20,351 nucleotides of DNA from Ichthyophthirius multifiliis (Eukaryota > Ciliophora > Oligohymenophorea > Hymenostomatida). How positions within the stretch are numbered: the stretch's first letter is position 1; each line of letters begins with the position of its first letter. Below the pieces are notes generated by a model that made no database searches, was not told the DNA's origin, and was given only the letters and a program-made list of their open reading frames with translations. The translations under genes and the position numbers were made by a program. The stretch is from NCBI RefSeq assembly GCF_000220395.1, contig NW_004086543.1, positions 1 through 20,351 of the forward strand, given 5' to 3'. Positions 1-11,322 of this stretch are shown piece by piece.

Positions 1-191
1 GAGTGATTCCTATGGCATATGAATATTTTATTATATTTGGTCATTTCTATTTTAATTTTATATATTTTGGCATTATCTTAATTAGCAATTTATTTTTTTA
101 AAAAAATATATATAAAATAAATTTAAATCAGTATATATTTTTATATTTAGCTTAATTTATTAAATTATTTTTTAAAATAATTAACAATTAC

Positions 192-236
192 AAAAATAAA
201 ACTATTAATTAATTAAGTATTATTTTTATTAATATT
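192..236. repeat. 45-bp direct repeat, copy 1
   Basis: A 45-base AT-rich block starting AAAAATAAAACTATTAATTA recurs at 367-411 with one mismatch (G at 218 against A). The copies lie 175 bases apart start to start. The match is too long and too specific in order to be simple low complexity. It may be a short local duplication; no terminal inverted repeats or coding potential accompany it. Confidence 0.75.
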
Positions 237-366
237 GGACATTATTTGACATATTTTTTTATATAATTCCTTTGTAATCTTTTTTAAAAATTAAACTAAA
301 AAAAAATAAAGTTAGAAAAAATATATATTTATCTTTTTTTTTTTTAAATGATTATTTTTTTTTTTT

Positions 367-411
367 AAAAATAAAACTATTAATTAATTAAATATTATTT
401 TTATTAATATT
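367..411. repeat. 45-bp direct repeat, copy 2
   Basis: Second copy of the block at 192-236, identical at 44 of 45 positions. It is preceded by a run of Ts where copy 1 is preceded by ACAATTAC, so the repeat boundary on the left is sharp; on the right the copies diverge after AATATT. Confidence 0.75.
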
Positions 412-476
412 AAAATTAAAACAAAGTATTTATTTTTATGAAAAAATTTAATATTTTAAATAATTTTTTTTACTGA

Positions 477-1031
477 AATACAAAAAAAAATTTGAATTAT
501 AAAAGATTAAAATTAATTTTAAAATTCATTGTATTTTATAAGATTATAAAGTTTCATTTTTTTTATTTATTTATCAGAAATTTATTATTGTAATAAAATA
601 TTATATTCAATACTTTATAATTGATATAATTTACAAAATATGTTTGCAAGATGATAGCATCATAAGTCTATTGTAAGTAAAAAATAAATATAAAATTAAT
701 TCAATAAAAATCATTTATAGAAATAAAACATATTTTAATATATGTCTAAAAAACAAATTAATTTTGTAGTATTTTAATAATTAGATTTTTCTATTGCATA
801 AATTTTAATATTAATTTAAAAAAAAATATAGAAAAATATAAATAATAATAAAATAAAATACCATAAAATAATATATTTATATATTTTTAAAAAAATTAAA
901 ATAAATTTATTAATAATAATCAAAGTATAAAAATATAAGAAAATAAATATACATAAATATATTATATATTATTTATTATTTATTTTAGATTTTTGTTCTT
1001 TTATTAATATATATATATATATATTAATTAA
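477..1031. other. Gene-free AT-rich stretch
   Basis: Nearly pure A/T sequence with long A and T runs and a (TA)n tract at about 1008-1025 just before the next gene. No reading frame here shows the first-position G enrichment seen in the real genes, and no RNA gene was recognised. It probably holds the promoter and 5' leader of the gene starting at 1032. Confidence 0.5.
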
Positions 1032-1862
1032 ATGTTTTATAACTAATAAAAAATTGCTGACATAAGAAAATTAGACTCATAATCTAACGTTTAACCTTAA
1101 TTTTTAATAATCTGTAATTAAAAATAATAATATTCGTACAATTATTAGATATTTTAACCAAATGTATTTATATATTTAAATATGAAAAAAAATGTATATG
1201 AACATTTTAAAAATTCAAAGAACACTTTAAATCAAGACTTTAAATAAATATATTTACAAAATTTTTAATAAAATTTTCAAAATAACGATTTTTTAACTTT
1301 AAATAGTATGAGTAATAAAAGTGAGTCTATAAGTTAGAATTAAGGAAATAATTAAATAAATGAAAAAGAAACTTTTAAATAGATAAAATAACTTTAAATA
1401 TGTGGTATAAGAAAAATAAATGTAAATGAGTAAATAAATAATTAAATTAAAATATTCTAATAAGATGAATTTTTTAGAGTTAGAAATTTATAATGTACAG
1501 TTAATATAATCAAAAATATATTGGGATAATTCTTAAAATATATAGAAAAAAAATAAGATATCAACAAACAAACTAAATTTTCTTTAAAAAGAATGTATAA
1601 AAGGAATACACTTACAAATAATTTTTTCATAAAAATATGTCATAATTTAGAATATAAAAAGCACTTATTAGAATTTTTGGACGAATTTAAAAGTGATTAA
1701 ATATATAAATCAAACATAAAAAACATTTAAGAACATCTTGAGTTCATAAAATATATTTAAGAAGGTAATTATAGAGTTGTATCTAATAGAAAAAGAAAAT
1801 ATTAGCATAGGTACTTATCTTAATTTAATGTTATTTATTAGAAAAAAAATAATATTAAATGA
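1032..1862 (+). CDS. Unrecognised single-exon gene, 276 residues
   Basis: ATG at 1032 to TGA at 1860-1862, open only under the ciliate code and rich in TAA/TAG glutamines. I do not recognise the family. Coding is supported by composition: guanine sits mostly in first codon positions (many GAA, GAT, GTT, GGT), G+C is higher than in the flanks, and about ten TGA triplets in the interval fall in the other two frames before the terminal one. The start MFYNQQKIADIRKLDSQSNV is polar and Q/N-rich. The C-terminal half is basic and probably helical, for example YKKHLLEFLDEFKSDQIYKS, and ends with a basic stretch (SNRKRKYQHRYLSQF). No signal peptide or membrane segment is evident. Internal in-frame ATGs at 1182 and 1308 are alternative starts; I chose the first because the upstream extension is equally protein-like. 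It could be a fast-evolving ciliate-specific protein. Confidence 0.55.
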
Positions 1863-3350
1863 CAATCTAAAATTATTAAAAAATTATAGTATTTTTAATA
1901 TATTATATACATATTTATATTTTTATAATTGATACTATAATTATAGATTTATATATTTGTATAATTAAAAAGAAAATACAATTTTTTTTTTTTTTTTTAA
2001 ATATAGAACATACTTATATAGTTAATTTTAGTTATTATAAAATGTTATTTGTTAATTTTTTATTTAAATGAATTTTATAAAATAACTATCAATATTTAAT
2101 TTTATAATTTCTTAATATTTATATAAATTAAAAATAAATACTAAATATATTTAAAATATTATAAAATAAAACAATATTTAAATAGTCTATATATAAAATT
2201 ATATAATATATATCTTGTTTTTATTTTATTTTATTTTCTCTATTTTTTTTAATACAAATAGTAAAATATTAAAAAAAGAGGATGTTATATATTTTTTCTA
2301 GTATATTTTTTTATATTTAATTGATTTTTTTAAAAAATATATGTAAAATAAAAAAATCAAATAATTGTTTTTTTAAATATAAAATATAAAAAAAGTATAT
2401 AAAATTATAAATTCCTTATAATTTATTTTTAATAATATTTATATGCATCTAAATAAAAAAAAAAATATATATATATTTAGATTATTATTAAAATTTATAA
2501 ATATATAACTTATATTTTTGTATTAAATATATAATTGATATTTCTATATTGATAATTTTTTTTACTTTTACATCAATAAAAAAATAATATTTAGACTATA
2601 ATTTATATAAATAATTTATTATTAATTTTTTCTTTAAAAGTTTTTTTTTATATTTATTTAAATATTTTTTTAAATATATATTTTTAAATCAGTATAAAAA
2701 TAAATAAACATTTTCTTTATTTTTTATATCAAAAATATAGTAATTATAGTTAAAGAATATTGTTTCTGTCCATTTTTCAAAATAATTTAATTATTTATTG
2801 CTTACTCTTATTTTAATTTATTAAAAATACACAATTAATTAAAATATATATATATATTTTACTATTTTCGGGGTTTAAAATTTTAAAATATTAATTTATC
2901 TTTTTTGATGTGACCAATTATTAAGATATAATATAAATTTATCAATTAAAAAAATTAATATATCCATATTTTTACAAAATTAACTTTTTTAGATAAGGAA
3001 TATAATATATATAATTTTTTATTTTTTTAAAAATATTTAATGGAATATCTAAAGTACATTTTCTAGTTAATTTAATATTAATATTTATATATTTTTGTAA
3101 TTTTTTTATTTCTCATTTTAAATATCTAATAAAATGAAGGATATTATAACAAAAAAAAATTAAATATTTTTTTTTTAAAAAATGAAAGGAAAATTGAGAA
3201 TCTTTAAACATTATTTTTACCTTTATGTATTTTAAAATTATATATAATAATTAATACATATATTTAATATTTATATATTTTAAAATAAAATTTTAAATTT
3301 TAAAATAATTATTTATATAATTTCATATATTTCTATTTTATTTTATTTTT
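1863..3350. other. Gene-free AT-rich intergenic stretch
   Basis: About 1.5 kb of A/T-dominated DNA with T16-type runs (around 1982-1998), short (TA)n tracts and very little G or C. A weak open frame from ATG 3134 runs toward the next gene but lacks coding composition and overlaps that gene antisense, so I do not call it. No RNA gene or repeat family was recognised. It contains the 3' flank of the 1032 gene and the 3' flank of the minus-strand gene ending at 3351, so the two are convergent. Confidence 0.5.
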
Positions 3351-3929
3351 TCATTATTTTATTTCTTTTTATTTTTCTTTTTTTATCTTTTTCATTTTAT
3401 CTAATAATTTTCCAGCATCAGTAAATGCATTTGCGGAGTATTTTTTAATTTTAAAACCAAAATCGGTTAAATCTTCTTTATTTTTAAATTCTCCTTTAGA
3501 ACTTTCAAGTGTTGCCTATAGTCCTTCATATCTGTCTTTAAATTCAGATTGTAAAACTTTCTGCGTTAAAGGTTCTAATTCAAATAAGATTTTTAAAATT
3601 TCTTTATTTTCTTTATCATTTTAATTTTATCTTAAATTCTATTCATGTATTTTAGGAATATTACTAATAGTTTTTTTAAAGTTAAGGAAGTCGTTTCTTA
3701 AATTTTAAATTTTTTCGTATTCTTCTCCATAACTTACATTTTCTTCATTTTAGATTTCTCCTTAATTTTCAGGATATTCAGATTTCATTGATTCTGGAAT
3801 TCTAGATCCTCCCAAAGGTACAACTACTTAAGAACCTTGATGAAATTTATCGCTTTAAGGATTAAATTAATTTTTAAATTCTTATTCTGATTCTTCCATC
3901 ATTTATTACATGGTTTATTTTATATCCAT
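3351..3929 (-). CDS. Unrecognised single-exon gene, 192 residues
   Basis: Reads from ATG at 3929-3927 to TGA at 3353-3351 without an intron, using TAA/TAG as Gln. Starts MDIKQTMQQMMEESEQEF. The N-terminal third is polar and Q/E-rich and includes VVVPLGGSRIPESMKS. The rest is charged and helical (FLNFKKTISNIPKIHEQN, then KEILKILFELEPLTQKVLQ) and the tail is strongly basic (GKLLDKMKKIKKEKQKE). G+C is clearly higher than in the flanks and the frame has no TGA inside, so it is very likely a real gene. No signal peptide, membrane span or known catalytic motif is visible. The composition suggests a small soluble coiled-coil or helical protein; I cannot name a family. An in-frame TGA upstream at 4206-4208 bounds the frame, and ATG 3929 is the first start seen after it. 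Confidence 0.7.
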
Positions 3930-5096
3930 TTTTATTTTATTTTATTTTAATTTTTATTTAAAATATATATTGGATAATGAACTATTTTTTTATATATATA
4001 TTTAATTTTAAACAAAGAAATTACAGAGAAAAACAATAAAAAAAAACAATATGAGTATATAATATGTTTATATTTGTTTTTGATATTTTTTTTTTGGAAA
4101 TATAGGTTTGGCTAATATAAATAAAAAATTATTTATAAATATATTAGAAAGTATAATTATTTTTTAAAATTTTATATGAGTATTATAATTATTACTATCA
4201 ATTATTCACTAGAAATGAATTGAATAATTTATTATTATCGATGGATAAATAATAATTGTTATTTTTATTTTATACTTAGATTTTTATTGATATTATTAAG
4301 AATGTCATTATCTGAATATATGTAATATATATTTGATAATAAGCAATTTGTATTATTTTTATATATAAAGCTAAAAATATTAAATATATATCTTTATTAA
4401 ATAAATCATTAATATTTAAATAATTAATAATAATTTTTTATTCCTTAAAATTCATAGAATTAAATAAACTTTTATTATTAAAAAATATAACTTAATTTAT
4501 TAAATAATTATTTTATAATTATTGAAAAAAAAAAAAAAAACACATATCAATATTTTATTTTCTTTTAATTAATTTAAAAATATATAAAAACAAAACATAT
4601 TATAAAAATAAACATATTAATACATCTTCTAAAGTTTAAAATTTTTCAAAAGGTTTTTAAAAATTTAACGTAAATTAAATAATATAAGTACCAATTATAT
4701 ATTTTTATAATTCAAATATGTAATTTTTATTATTTTATATACTTATAATTTTTTTTTTTTAATATAAATTCAATATGATTTTATTAAGTTAATTAATAAT
4801 CTTATAATTATTTAAAAAAAATTACTAATATAATTTTTTTTTAAAATAAATATTAATTATATCAAATTAAAATGAAATATTTATGTTAAATAGTTCAATG
4901 CTTATAATAAAGCTTCTATAGAATTCATTTGTTGATATTTATATTTCATATAAATTTGATTTTCTATTATATAGAGATGATTAATTTTCAAATTTATATA
5001 TATTGTTTCCTGTTATTTATATTGATTTGATTTTAATTATTAATTATATTATATTATATAATTATTAAAATACAATAAATTTTTACAATTTAGCAA
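3930..5096. other. Gene-free AT-rich divergent intergenic region
   Basis: About 1.2 kb between two divergently transcribed genes. It is A/T homopolymer and TA-rich, with an A16 run near 4525-4540. On the minus strand long frames look open, but TGA triplets interrupt them (for example in frame with the 3929 start at 4206-4208), and codon-position composition does not support coding. It should carry the promoters of the 3351-3929 gene (minus) and the Ctf4 homolog (plus). No RNA gene was seen. Confidence 0.5.
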
Positions 5097-5144
5097 TTTT
5101 AAAAGGCGCAATTTGTATTATTTTATGATCGCGCCTTTTTAAAA
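5097..5144. promoter_or_regulatory. GC-cored inverted repeat upstream of the Ctf4 homolog
   Basis: TTTTAAAAGGCGC at 5097-5109 is mirrored by GCGCCTTTTTAAAA at 5131-5144, separated by a 21-base loop (13 pairs with one bulged T). It is a conspicuous G/C block in a kilobase of A/T, and it ends about 150 bases before the ATG of the replication gene at 5291. Each arm carries a GGCGC core flanked by A/T runs, which resembles E2F/DP-type sites known for S-phase genes; that link is inference. It could instead be a cruciform or a hairpin in a short RNA. Confidence 0.45.
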
Positions 5145-5290
5145 TATATAAAACAAAAAAATATTTAATTATAAATAAATAGTTTATTATCTATTAATAA
5201 AATAAATAATTTAATAAAAATATAAATTTAAAAAAGGAAAAAATATAAATAATTAAATAATTAAACTATCATAAAACATTATCAATAAAA

Positions 5291-8200
5291 ATGAGTAAAA
5301 ATAGCCAATTTATATAATATTAAGATCATCTTTCTTAATTTTCTTTCGACTTTTAAAATTAGCATTCGTAATTTTGTTATTTATTTTGTTATTTATTTGT
5401 TAAAAATTAAAATAGTTAAATGATAACTGCTGGATAAGATTGCTTAATGAAAGTTTATAATATTCAAAGTAACGGAAAATTAGTATTTTCTCATGATATA
5501 AATTGTGATGATGCCTATGCTTTAGCTATATCATAATAAACCGGAGAAATTTATTTATCATATTGTAAAAAAAAAAAAAAAAAAAAAAAAAGTAAAAATA
5601 TAAATATAAATAATTATATATATAGATGAAAGCAAAAACATTTTATGTTCATAAAAATTGGAAAATGAAGAATCTTAGTTTTAGGGTCTTCAAGTTTGTA
5701 ACTTCGCAGGCCCTGTATACTCTTTAACAATAAACGAATCAGGAGAGTATTTATCAATAGCAGGTTAAGAAAACAAAGGGTATATAATGAATATATAAAA
5801 TGGTGCAAATATTCTTAAATAGCTTCCTAATTCTCATAAAGGCAGTGTTTTATATACAACAGTTGATAATGAGGGAAATTATGCAGTTTCAATTGGTTGT
5901 GATGGATATGCCCATATATATAATATAAAAGAAGAAGAAATACAAATGGAAGAAAGTGCAAAAGTATCATATGAAATGACAACAGAGAAAGAGTTTGTAA
6001 TGAAATGCGAATTTAATAAGAAATAATAATTGGCAGTAGGTGGAAATTGTTCACTCTAAATAATTGAAAAAAACGAAGATGGTAAATGGATAACAAAAAG
6101 ATATTCTAATATAAATCATTAGAGAGTAAATTTATTATATTAAATATTTTTGCTATTTTGTTGTTGTTGTAAATAAAATTTATATATATATATATATATA
6201 GGATATTTAAATTTGTTTATGGATAAATGATATTGTTCTATTAACATATGGAATCGAAAGAGATATTAAACTTTGGAATCTATAAAATGAATAACTTTTG
6301 GAAAATCGAAAAGTTAGTTATGATATTAAAAATATTAAATATAGTGAGAAGAATAAAGCTATTTATATTAGTGATTCAGAAGGAAATTTTTATATGTGGG
6401 AAAATTTTGATTTTGGATAAATTCTAGAATAAAAAAATAAGCCGTTTATTCATCATTAGGAAACTAATTAAGATATTTAAAAAGAAAAAAAATAAGAAAT
6501 ATAATAGGAAAAAAAGATAGAAATCAAGGAAGAAAAAATAAATTATGATATGTAAATTGAAGAAGAATAAGAGGAAATGTAAATTTTTTCAGCATAAAAA
6601 GAAAAAAACGAAGAAATTTCTTAATTTGAAAAGCCTTTAATTTTTAATACAAAAGTAGATAAGAAATAAAAATTGGATGTCTTAAGTTAAATAATCAAAT
6701 AAAAGAATAAATAGGAAACTATTGTAAATAATCATATCCCTGCTGAAAGTTAAGTTCAAAAAATATTGAGAGACGAAGAAGAAATGGAAGAAAAAGTTGA
6801 TGAAGAAGAAAAGAAAAAAACAAAGAAAAAAAAAGCCGAATAATTATAAGAAATAGTATACTCATCTTTTATTTAAAAATAATTAAATAGAACTTGCCTT
6901 TGTTGGAATTTAATAGGATAAATAGTATTAAGAGAAGATAATAATAATCTTTTTATTGAAATTGAATTCGAAGATAAAACTTTTCATTAGAAAATTTGGT
7001 TTAAAAATTTACATAATTATTCTATTTCTACAATGAATAAATAAGGCGCATTTTTTGCTTCTAAAGCTATTAATAATAACCCTGAATTAAATTATAATGA
7101 TTAATAATTGGAAAATTTCGAATTCGATTAAGATGCCTATGATTATTCATTTGTAAGCTTTTATTCCTTTTCTAAAATTGATAAAATTAATTGGTAATTT
7201 AAACTTTAATAAGACGAGAATGTATTTATTGTTTATTTAATTTATATTTATTTAAAATATTTAAAATAGGTTGATTGTATTTGTTTAGGCGAAGGATGGT
7301 GCGCATTATCATCAGATCTTTAGTTTATTAGAGTTTATGATATATTTGGTATTTAAATAAAGGTGTTTTCATTCTCTACACCTATTGTATGTATATCTGG
7401 ATATAAAAACTATTTATGTTATATTTGTTTGAAATAAAAACCTATTTTAGGTTGTTAATAATTAGAAATGGAAATTATTGATATTAATACTTTTTCGAAA
7501 ATATTAAGTGCGCCAGTTCCTTTAACCCCTTTTTCAACTATAAAATGGTTCGGATTTTCTGAAGAGGGGCTTATCTTTTGTAAAGATTCGAAAGGAGTTA
7601 TTAGAGCTTTTTTAGGGTTTAATTAATGGGTCCCTGTTTATGAAGATTAGGGAAATATTAATTTATGGGTTAAAGGTAAATGTTATCTTTTTTTTTAATT
7701 TCATATAGACTATTATTTTTAAAAAAGGAATGATTGATTATAAAATTATTGGCTTCAAATTATAAAAAGATGATTTAGAACCAAGAATTATTAATGGATT
7801 TTAGAATGAAAAAAGTCAAGAAATTTAAGTTTTTTTATGTGATTATTTAATTGATAATAGTGAAATTCATATTTTGAGATAAAAATAGCTTATTTTAGAA
7901 CATTAAAGATATAGAGTTAAACATTTTAAGTATTTTTTTTATACAAAAAATAAAATAAAAAATAGAATATTATATTTAATTATAAAGTGAAAACTTATAA
8001 AATTAAATTTAATAAATTTCTAAAGAAATCGATATTTTAGTTATAAAAATATTCAAAAATTGTCTTTTACACTAAGAAAAACATTATTAAAGAGCTTTTT
8101 CTATTTTAAAAAATAATCTCATTGATCCAATTTATATTGATAGTTGTATTTAAATTTCTTAAATTGCAAATGTAAAAGAGCTTATATAAATGCTTGAGAA

Positions 8201-8793
8201 TTTAAGACAAGTAATTTATTTTAAACAAAAAAATATATATCATTTGTTTTTATTTTTAGGACTTATATAATAATAAAAATAATAAAATTTAAAAACCAAA
8301 TAATGAAAGTTATTAAATTTATGAAAATAATAACAATGAAGACAAAAAGAAAAAGAAAAATCAACTTTTATTAAAAAATGTATTTTATTTTATAATTATT
8401 TCTAAATACCTATTTACAATAGGATTGCATTGAAAATGATGAAAATAGCCTACAAAAAATCAGTGTTAATATTGATAATCTAAAATCTATAGATGAAGAG
8501 AATAATCCTAAACAATAGAATAATTAATAATAACAATAAGTAAATTAATATTTTTAATATTGAATAATATAGTTTTATTGTATTTAATAATATAGAAAAA
8601 ATAAATTAACCCATTTTAGAAAAACAATGAAGTAAAAAGAGCTGACTCTATTATAGATGAGTTAAAACAATAAAATAATAATAAAAGAAAAGTACTATAT
8701 TACCTATATATTTTTTTTAAACTAATATTAATATTTATATTTAATTAGAATGAAGTTTAACAATAAAAAGCCGAAAAAAAGATAAAATATTGA
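5291..8793 (+). CDS. WDHD1/CTF4: Ctf4/AND-1/WDHD1 homolog, replisome scaffold (11 exons, ~980 residues)
   Basis: Exons: 5291-5367, 5416-5564, 5626-6125, 6202-7221, 7270-7668, 7709-7929, 7988-8210, 8260-8379, 8423-8539, 8620-8691, 8749-8793. Family role: a trimeric nuclear hub linking the CMG helicase to polymerase alpha-primase, also needed for cohesion. Residues 1-310 form WD repeats (MITAGQDCLMKVYN; RDIKLWN). About 310-470 is a charged K/E/Q linker. About 470-740 is the second propeller (SepB-type), with RTCLCWNLIGQIVLR, VDCICLGEGWCALSSD and STIKWFGFSEEGLIF closely following the AND-1 pattern. A helical segment follows (IDPIYIDSCIQISQIANVKE), then a Q/N-rich tail ending in a basic stretch. 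No HMG box is seen. Starting at 5291 supplies the first WD strand, which the ATG at 5420 would lose. The 5/6 junction is uncertain: a GTA donor at 7676 gives the more family-like DYYF but breaks frame by one base, while a GTTAAA donor at 7669 keeps frame. Confidence 0.9.
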
Positions 8794-8982
8794 TTTTTTT
8801 TTTTTTTTTTAAACAAAAAATAATTTATTATTTATAATTAAAATACATATTAATATTTTTTATTTTACAAAGACAAAAAAATAATAGTAATGTGTATAAT
8901 AATTTTTTCCTATATTAATCAAAATAATAATGAAATTTATTTATATAAAAATAAAACAAACAATTATATTAATAAAAAATAG

Positions 8983-9411
8983 TCAATATTTATATTTAGT
9001 AGAATAATCTTTTGGTGCAATAACTAAACCTTTTCCTTTTCTAGCCCCTCTATAAACAATTTCGCATATATCAATAAATTCCTATTTATTATTCATAGCC
9101 CAATTAATTTTATTATTATTACCAGTACCTAAATCAATCATCATATGTTTATTTCTAAAAAAGAACATAACAGTTACTGGGTCATATAATTCATACATTG
9201 TGTTAAAATCGGGAACTTTTGTTATATCAACTAAATATATTACTGCGAAATTTTTTATTTTTTCGGCTACCTTATATAATATTTCATCCATTTTCATACA
9301 TTCTGGATCCCAATCATGTCCAAATCTTATTATTACCAATCTTTCTTCTTCGTGAAGTATTGCTTAATCAACTTCCCATCCGTTTTTTAAATGTGGCAAT
9401 AAATAAGACAT
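8983..9411 (-). CDS. DIM1/TXNL4A: Dim1/TXNL4A, U5 snRNP 15-kDa thioredoxin-like protein
   Basis: Intronless, 142 residues, the usual length of the eukaryotic family. It is a core component of the U5 snRNP and tri-snRNP in the nuclear spliceosome. The match is near-identical in long blocks: IRFGHDWDPECMKMDEIL, NFAVIYLVDITKVPDFN, YELYDPVTVMFFFRNKH, MIDLGTGNNNKINWAM, RGARKGKGL, and the C-terminus DYSTKYKY. It has a thioredoxin fold but, as in the family, the redox CxxC is replaced (DPEC), so it is a structural protein and not an oxidoreductase. The start at 9411 gives the family N-terminus MSYLLPHLKNGWEVDQAI, which contains an in-frame TAA read as Gln; a further TAG Gln follows the NNK near 9082. 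It is convergent with the Ctf4 homolog (189 bases between stops) and divergent from the dehydrogenase. A functional spliceosome fits the many small introns nearby. Confidence 0.97.
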
Positions 9412-9743
9412 TTTTACTTTAAATTTTTTTTGTTTTTTTTAATTATTATTTTTATATAATCTATTTTATTATTTTTTAAAATTTTTTGTTTTTATAATAT
9501 TGAAACATAAGAATTATTTCTAGAAAAAATTGATCTCTTATTTTTTTTTTTTTTTTTCTTATTTATAAAAAATTAAAGTTTTTTTTTTATTCTTTCTAAT
9601 ATTTTTTCTTGTGATTTTTTTTTTAAATAAAAACAATTCTTATTAATATGTATTTATTTAAAATATAATTCATTTTTTTTATTTTTTTTAATAAATAGTG
9701 TTTTTTTTTTTTTTTTTATTGAAAATAAAAAAATATTTAAAAA
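9412..9743. promoter_or_regulatory. Divergent promoter region between Dim1 and the dehydrogenase
   Basis: 332 bases of T-rich and A-rich homopolymer sequence (several T10-T16 runs) separating two divergently transcribed genes, so promoters for both must lie here. No TATA element can be singled out in such AT-rich DNA, and no RNA gene is visible. Confidence 0.45.
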
Positions 9744-10814
9744 ATGGGTTTTTGGATAAATGTTTTGATGGTAATAAGTGGATCAATTTTATTATATTTT
9801 ATAAAATAATATTTTAACGGAGGAGTATGTACAATCCGAAAAGAAATATCAAACAAAGTAGTAATTATAACAGGAGCATCTTCTGGAATAGGGTTAGAGA
9901 CAGCCCGATATTTAGCAGCAATGGGCGCGACAATAATATTTGCATGTAGAAACAGAGATAAGACATTATATTTAATAGATGAAATAAAAAAAGAGACAAA
10001 TAATGAAAAATTGGAATATATTCCTTTAGATTTAACTAGTATAGAATAAATAAATTATTTTTGTTTGCTATTTAAAAAGCGTTTTAATTAATTAGATATA
10101 TTAATAAATAATGCAGGTAAAAAATTGAATTATTTACTTATTTATTTTATAAAACGAAAAGGAATAATGTGTAGTAAATATATGTAAAGTTAAGATGGAT
10201 TAGAATTAACTTATTCTGTTAATTTTTTGGGACATTTTACTTTGACTTATTAATTATTAGATTTAATTAGGAAAAATTCACGTTGTAGAATTATTAATGT
10301 ATCATCTGTTGCGCATTCAAAATGTGATGAATTAGATATTTCAAGAATTAATGATATTGATTATTTTGATTCGTATACATATATATTTATATATATTATT
10401 TCTTTAATATATAATTGAAACAAAACAAAAAGATTTTAGGCATATTGGAGATCTAAACTTGCCATTATTTTATTTACGAAAGAGCTATAAAGAAAACTTG
10501 AAGGATTAGGGCCTAAATGTGTTTGTGTTCATCCTGGACTTAGCCGAACTGATTTAGTTGATGAATTATTAAGCGAAAAACTATGGCTTAAAATTGTTAT
10601 GTATTTGCTTTATCCTTTATATTGGCTTGTTACTAAAGATTCTTGGCAGGGAGCTTAAACTGCTATCTATTGTGCTTTGGAAAAACATGATAAGTTAATG
10701 TCAGGAGGATATTATGTTGATTGCGAATTGTCTAAATCTTCTTAATTATCAGAAAATAAATTATTGGCATAAGAATTGTGGGATGATAGTGCTGTGGTTT
10801 TAGGGTATATATGA
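9744..10814 (+). CDS. Membrane-anchored short-chain dehydrogenase/reductase (RDH/WWOX-like), 321 residues
   Basis: Exons 9744-10116, 10162-10372, 10433-10814; introns of 45 and 60 nt. It is an NAD(P)(H)-dependent oxidoreductase of the classical SDR fold, closest in style to retinol dehydrogenase 11-14/WWOX-type enzymes. The N-terminus is a hydrophobic anchor (WINVLMVISGSILLYFI, about residues 4-20), suggesting ER or other endomembrane attachment. The cofactor-binding TGASSGIG is at 43-50, the structural NNAG at 122-125 (its G codon split by intron 1), the catalytic-loop serine in NVSSVAH around 172-173, and the catalytic YxxxK as Y199-W-R-S-K203. VHPGLSRTDL follows, as usual in this family. 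All key residues are present, so the enzyme should be active. The substrate cannot be told from sequence; lipid aldehydes, sterols or retinoid-like compounds are the usual candidates. The ATG lies in an AAAAATG context and the stop is TGA. Confidence 0.9.
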
Positions 10815-11322
10815 TATGTTTTATTTTATCGTATATTTATGTATTTTTTTCTGTTTAATTTTTTCTTGTTTAATGTTTTATATAAATAATTAAACATTGT
10901 TAAGGAATAAATATGAAAAAAAAATAGACAGAAAATAAATTTAAAATATTTAAAATTTAACAATAATGAGAAAAATAATTATTTATAAACAAAAAAAAAA
11001 AATTATAATTTATTAATATAGTTAATTAATTTATATTAATTTTCAAATTAGTTATATTAATAATATTTGGAACTACGTATATTGTTTTCTCATTTATTTA
11101 TTTATTTTAAACTTTTTAAATATCCTATTAAAATCTATTAAAATAATTTAAAAACAAAAATTTCTATTCATCTCTATATTATAAAAGGAAAATCTGTATC
11201 TTTTTTTAAAACGGGTTTTTTATAATGATGCTTAAAATTTATATCTAAAATTAAAAAAATTAATTAAATATATTTTTTTTTTTTTAAAAAAAAAAAAGAA
11301 TTAAAGGAAAAAAAAAAAAAAA
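10815..11322. other. Gene-free intergenic stretch
   Basis: 508 bases of AT-rich DNA between two tandem plus-strand genes, with A and T homopolymers near 10989, 11275-11297 and 11308-11323. It holds the 3' flank of the dehydrogenase and the promoter and A-rich leader of the VPS10 gene. No reading frame with coding composition and no RNA gene was seen. Confidence 0.5.

Larger units (their letters stand above)
3..476 (+). other. Possible 3' tail of a gene entering from the left edge
   Basis: With TGA as the only stop, the third frame is open from the edge to a TGA at 474-476. The first ~30 codons give a hydrophobic, aromatic-rich stretch (it begins VIPMAYEYFIIFGHFY) that could be the last membrane segment of a polytopic membrane protein. 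Beyond about position 100 the DNA is almost pure A/T and guanine disappears from first codon positions, so I doubt that coding really runs to 476. Open frames are cheap here because TGA is rare in AT-only DNA. The family is not recognisable and the true end cannot be placed without the upstream sequence. Confidence 0.25.

Noticed and set aside
3930-4930. Long apparently open minus-strand reading upstream of the 3351-3929 gene
   Set aside because: It looked protein-like only because A/T-only DNA gives K, N, I, L, F and Y; careful framing finds TGA in frame with the gene (4206-4208), and there is no first-position G enrichment.
9219-9422. Plus-strand frame opposite the Dim1 gene
   Set aside because: Antisense shadow of a near-perfectly conserved 142-residue gene.
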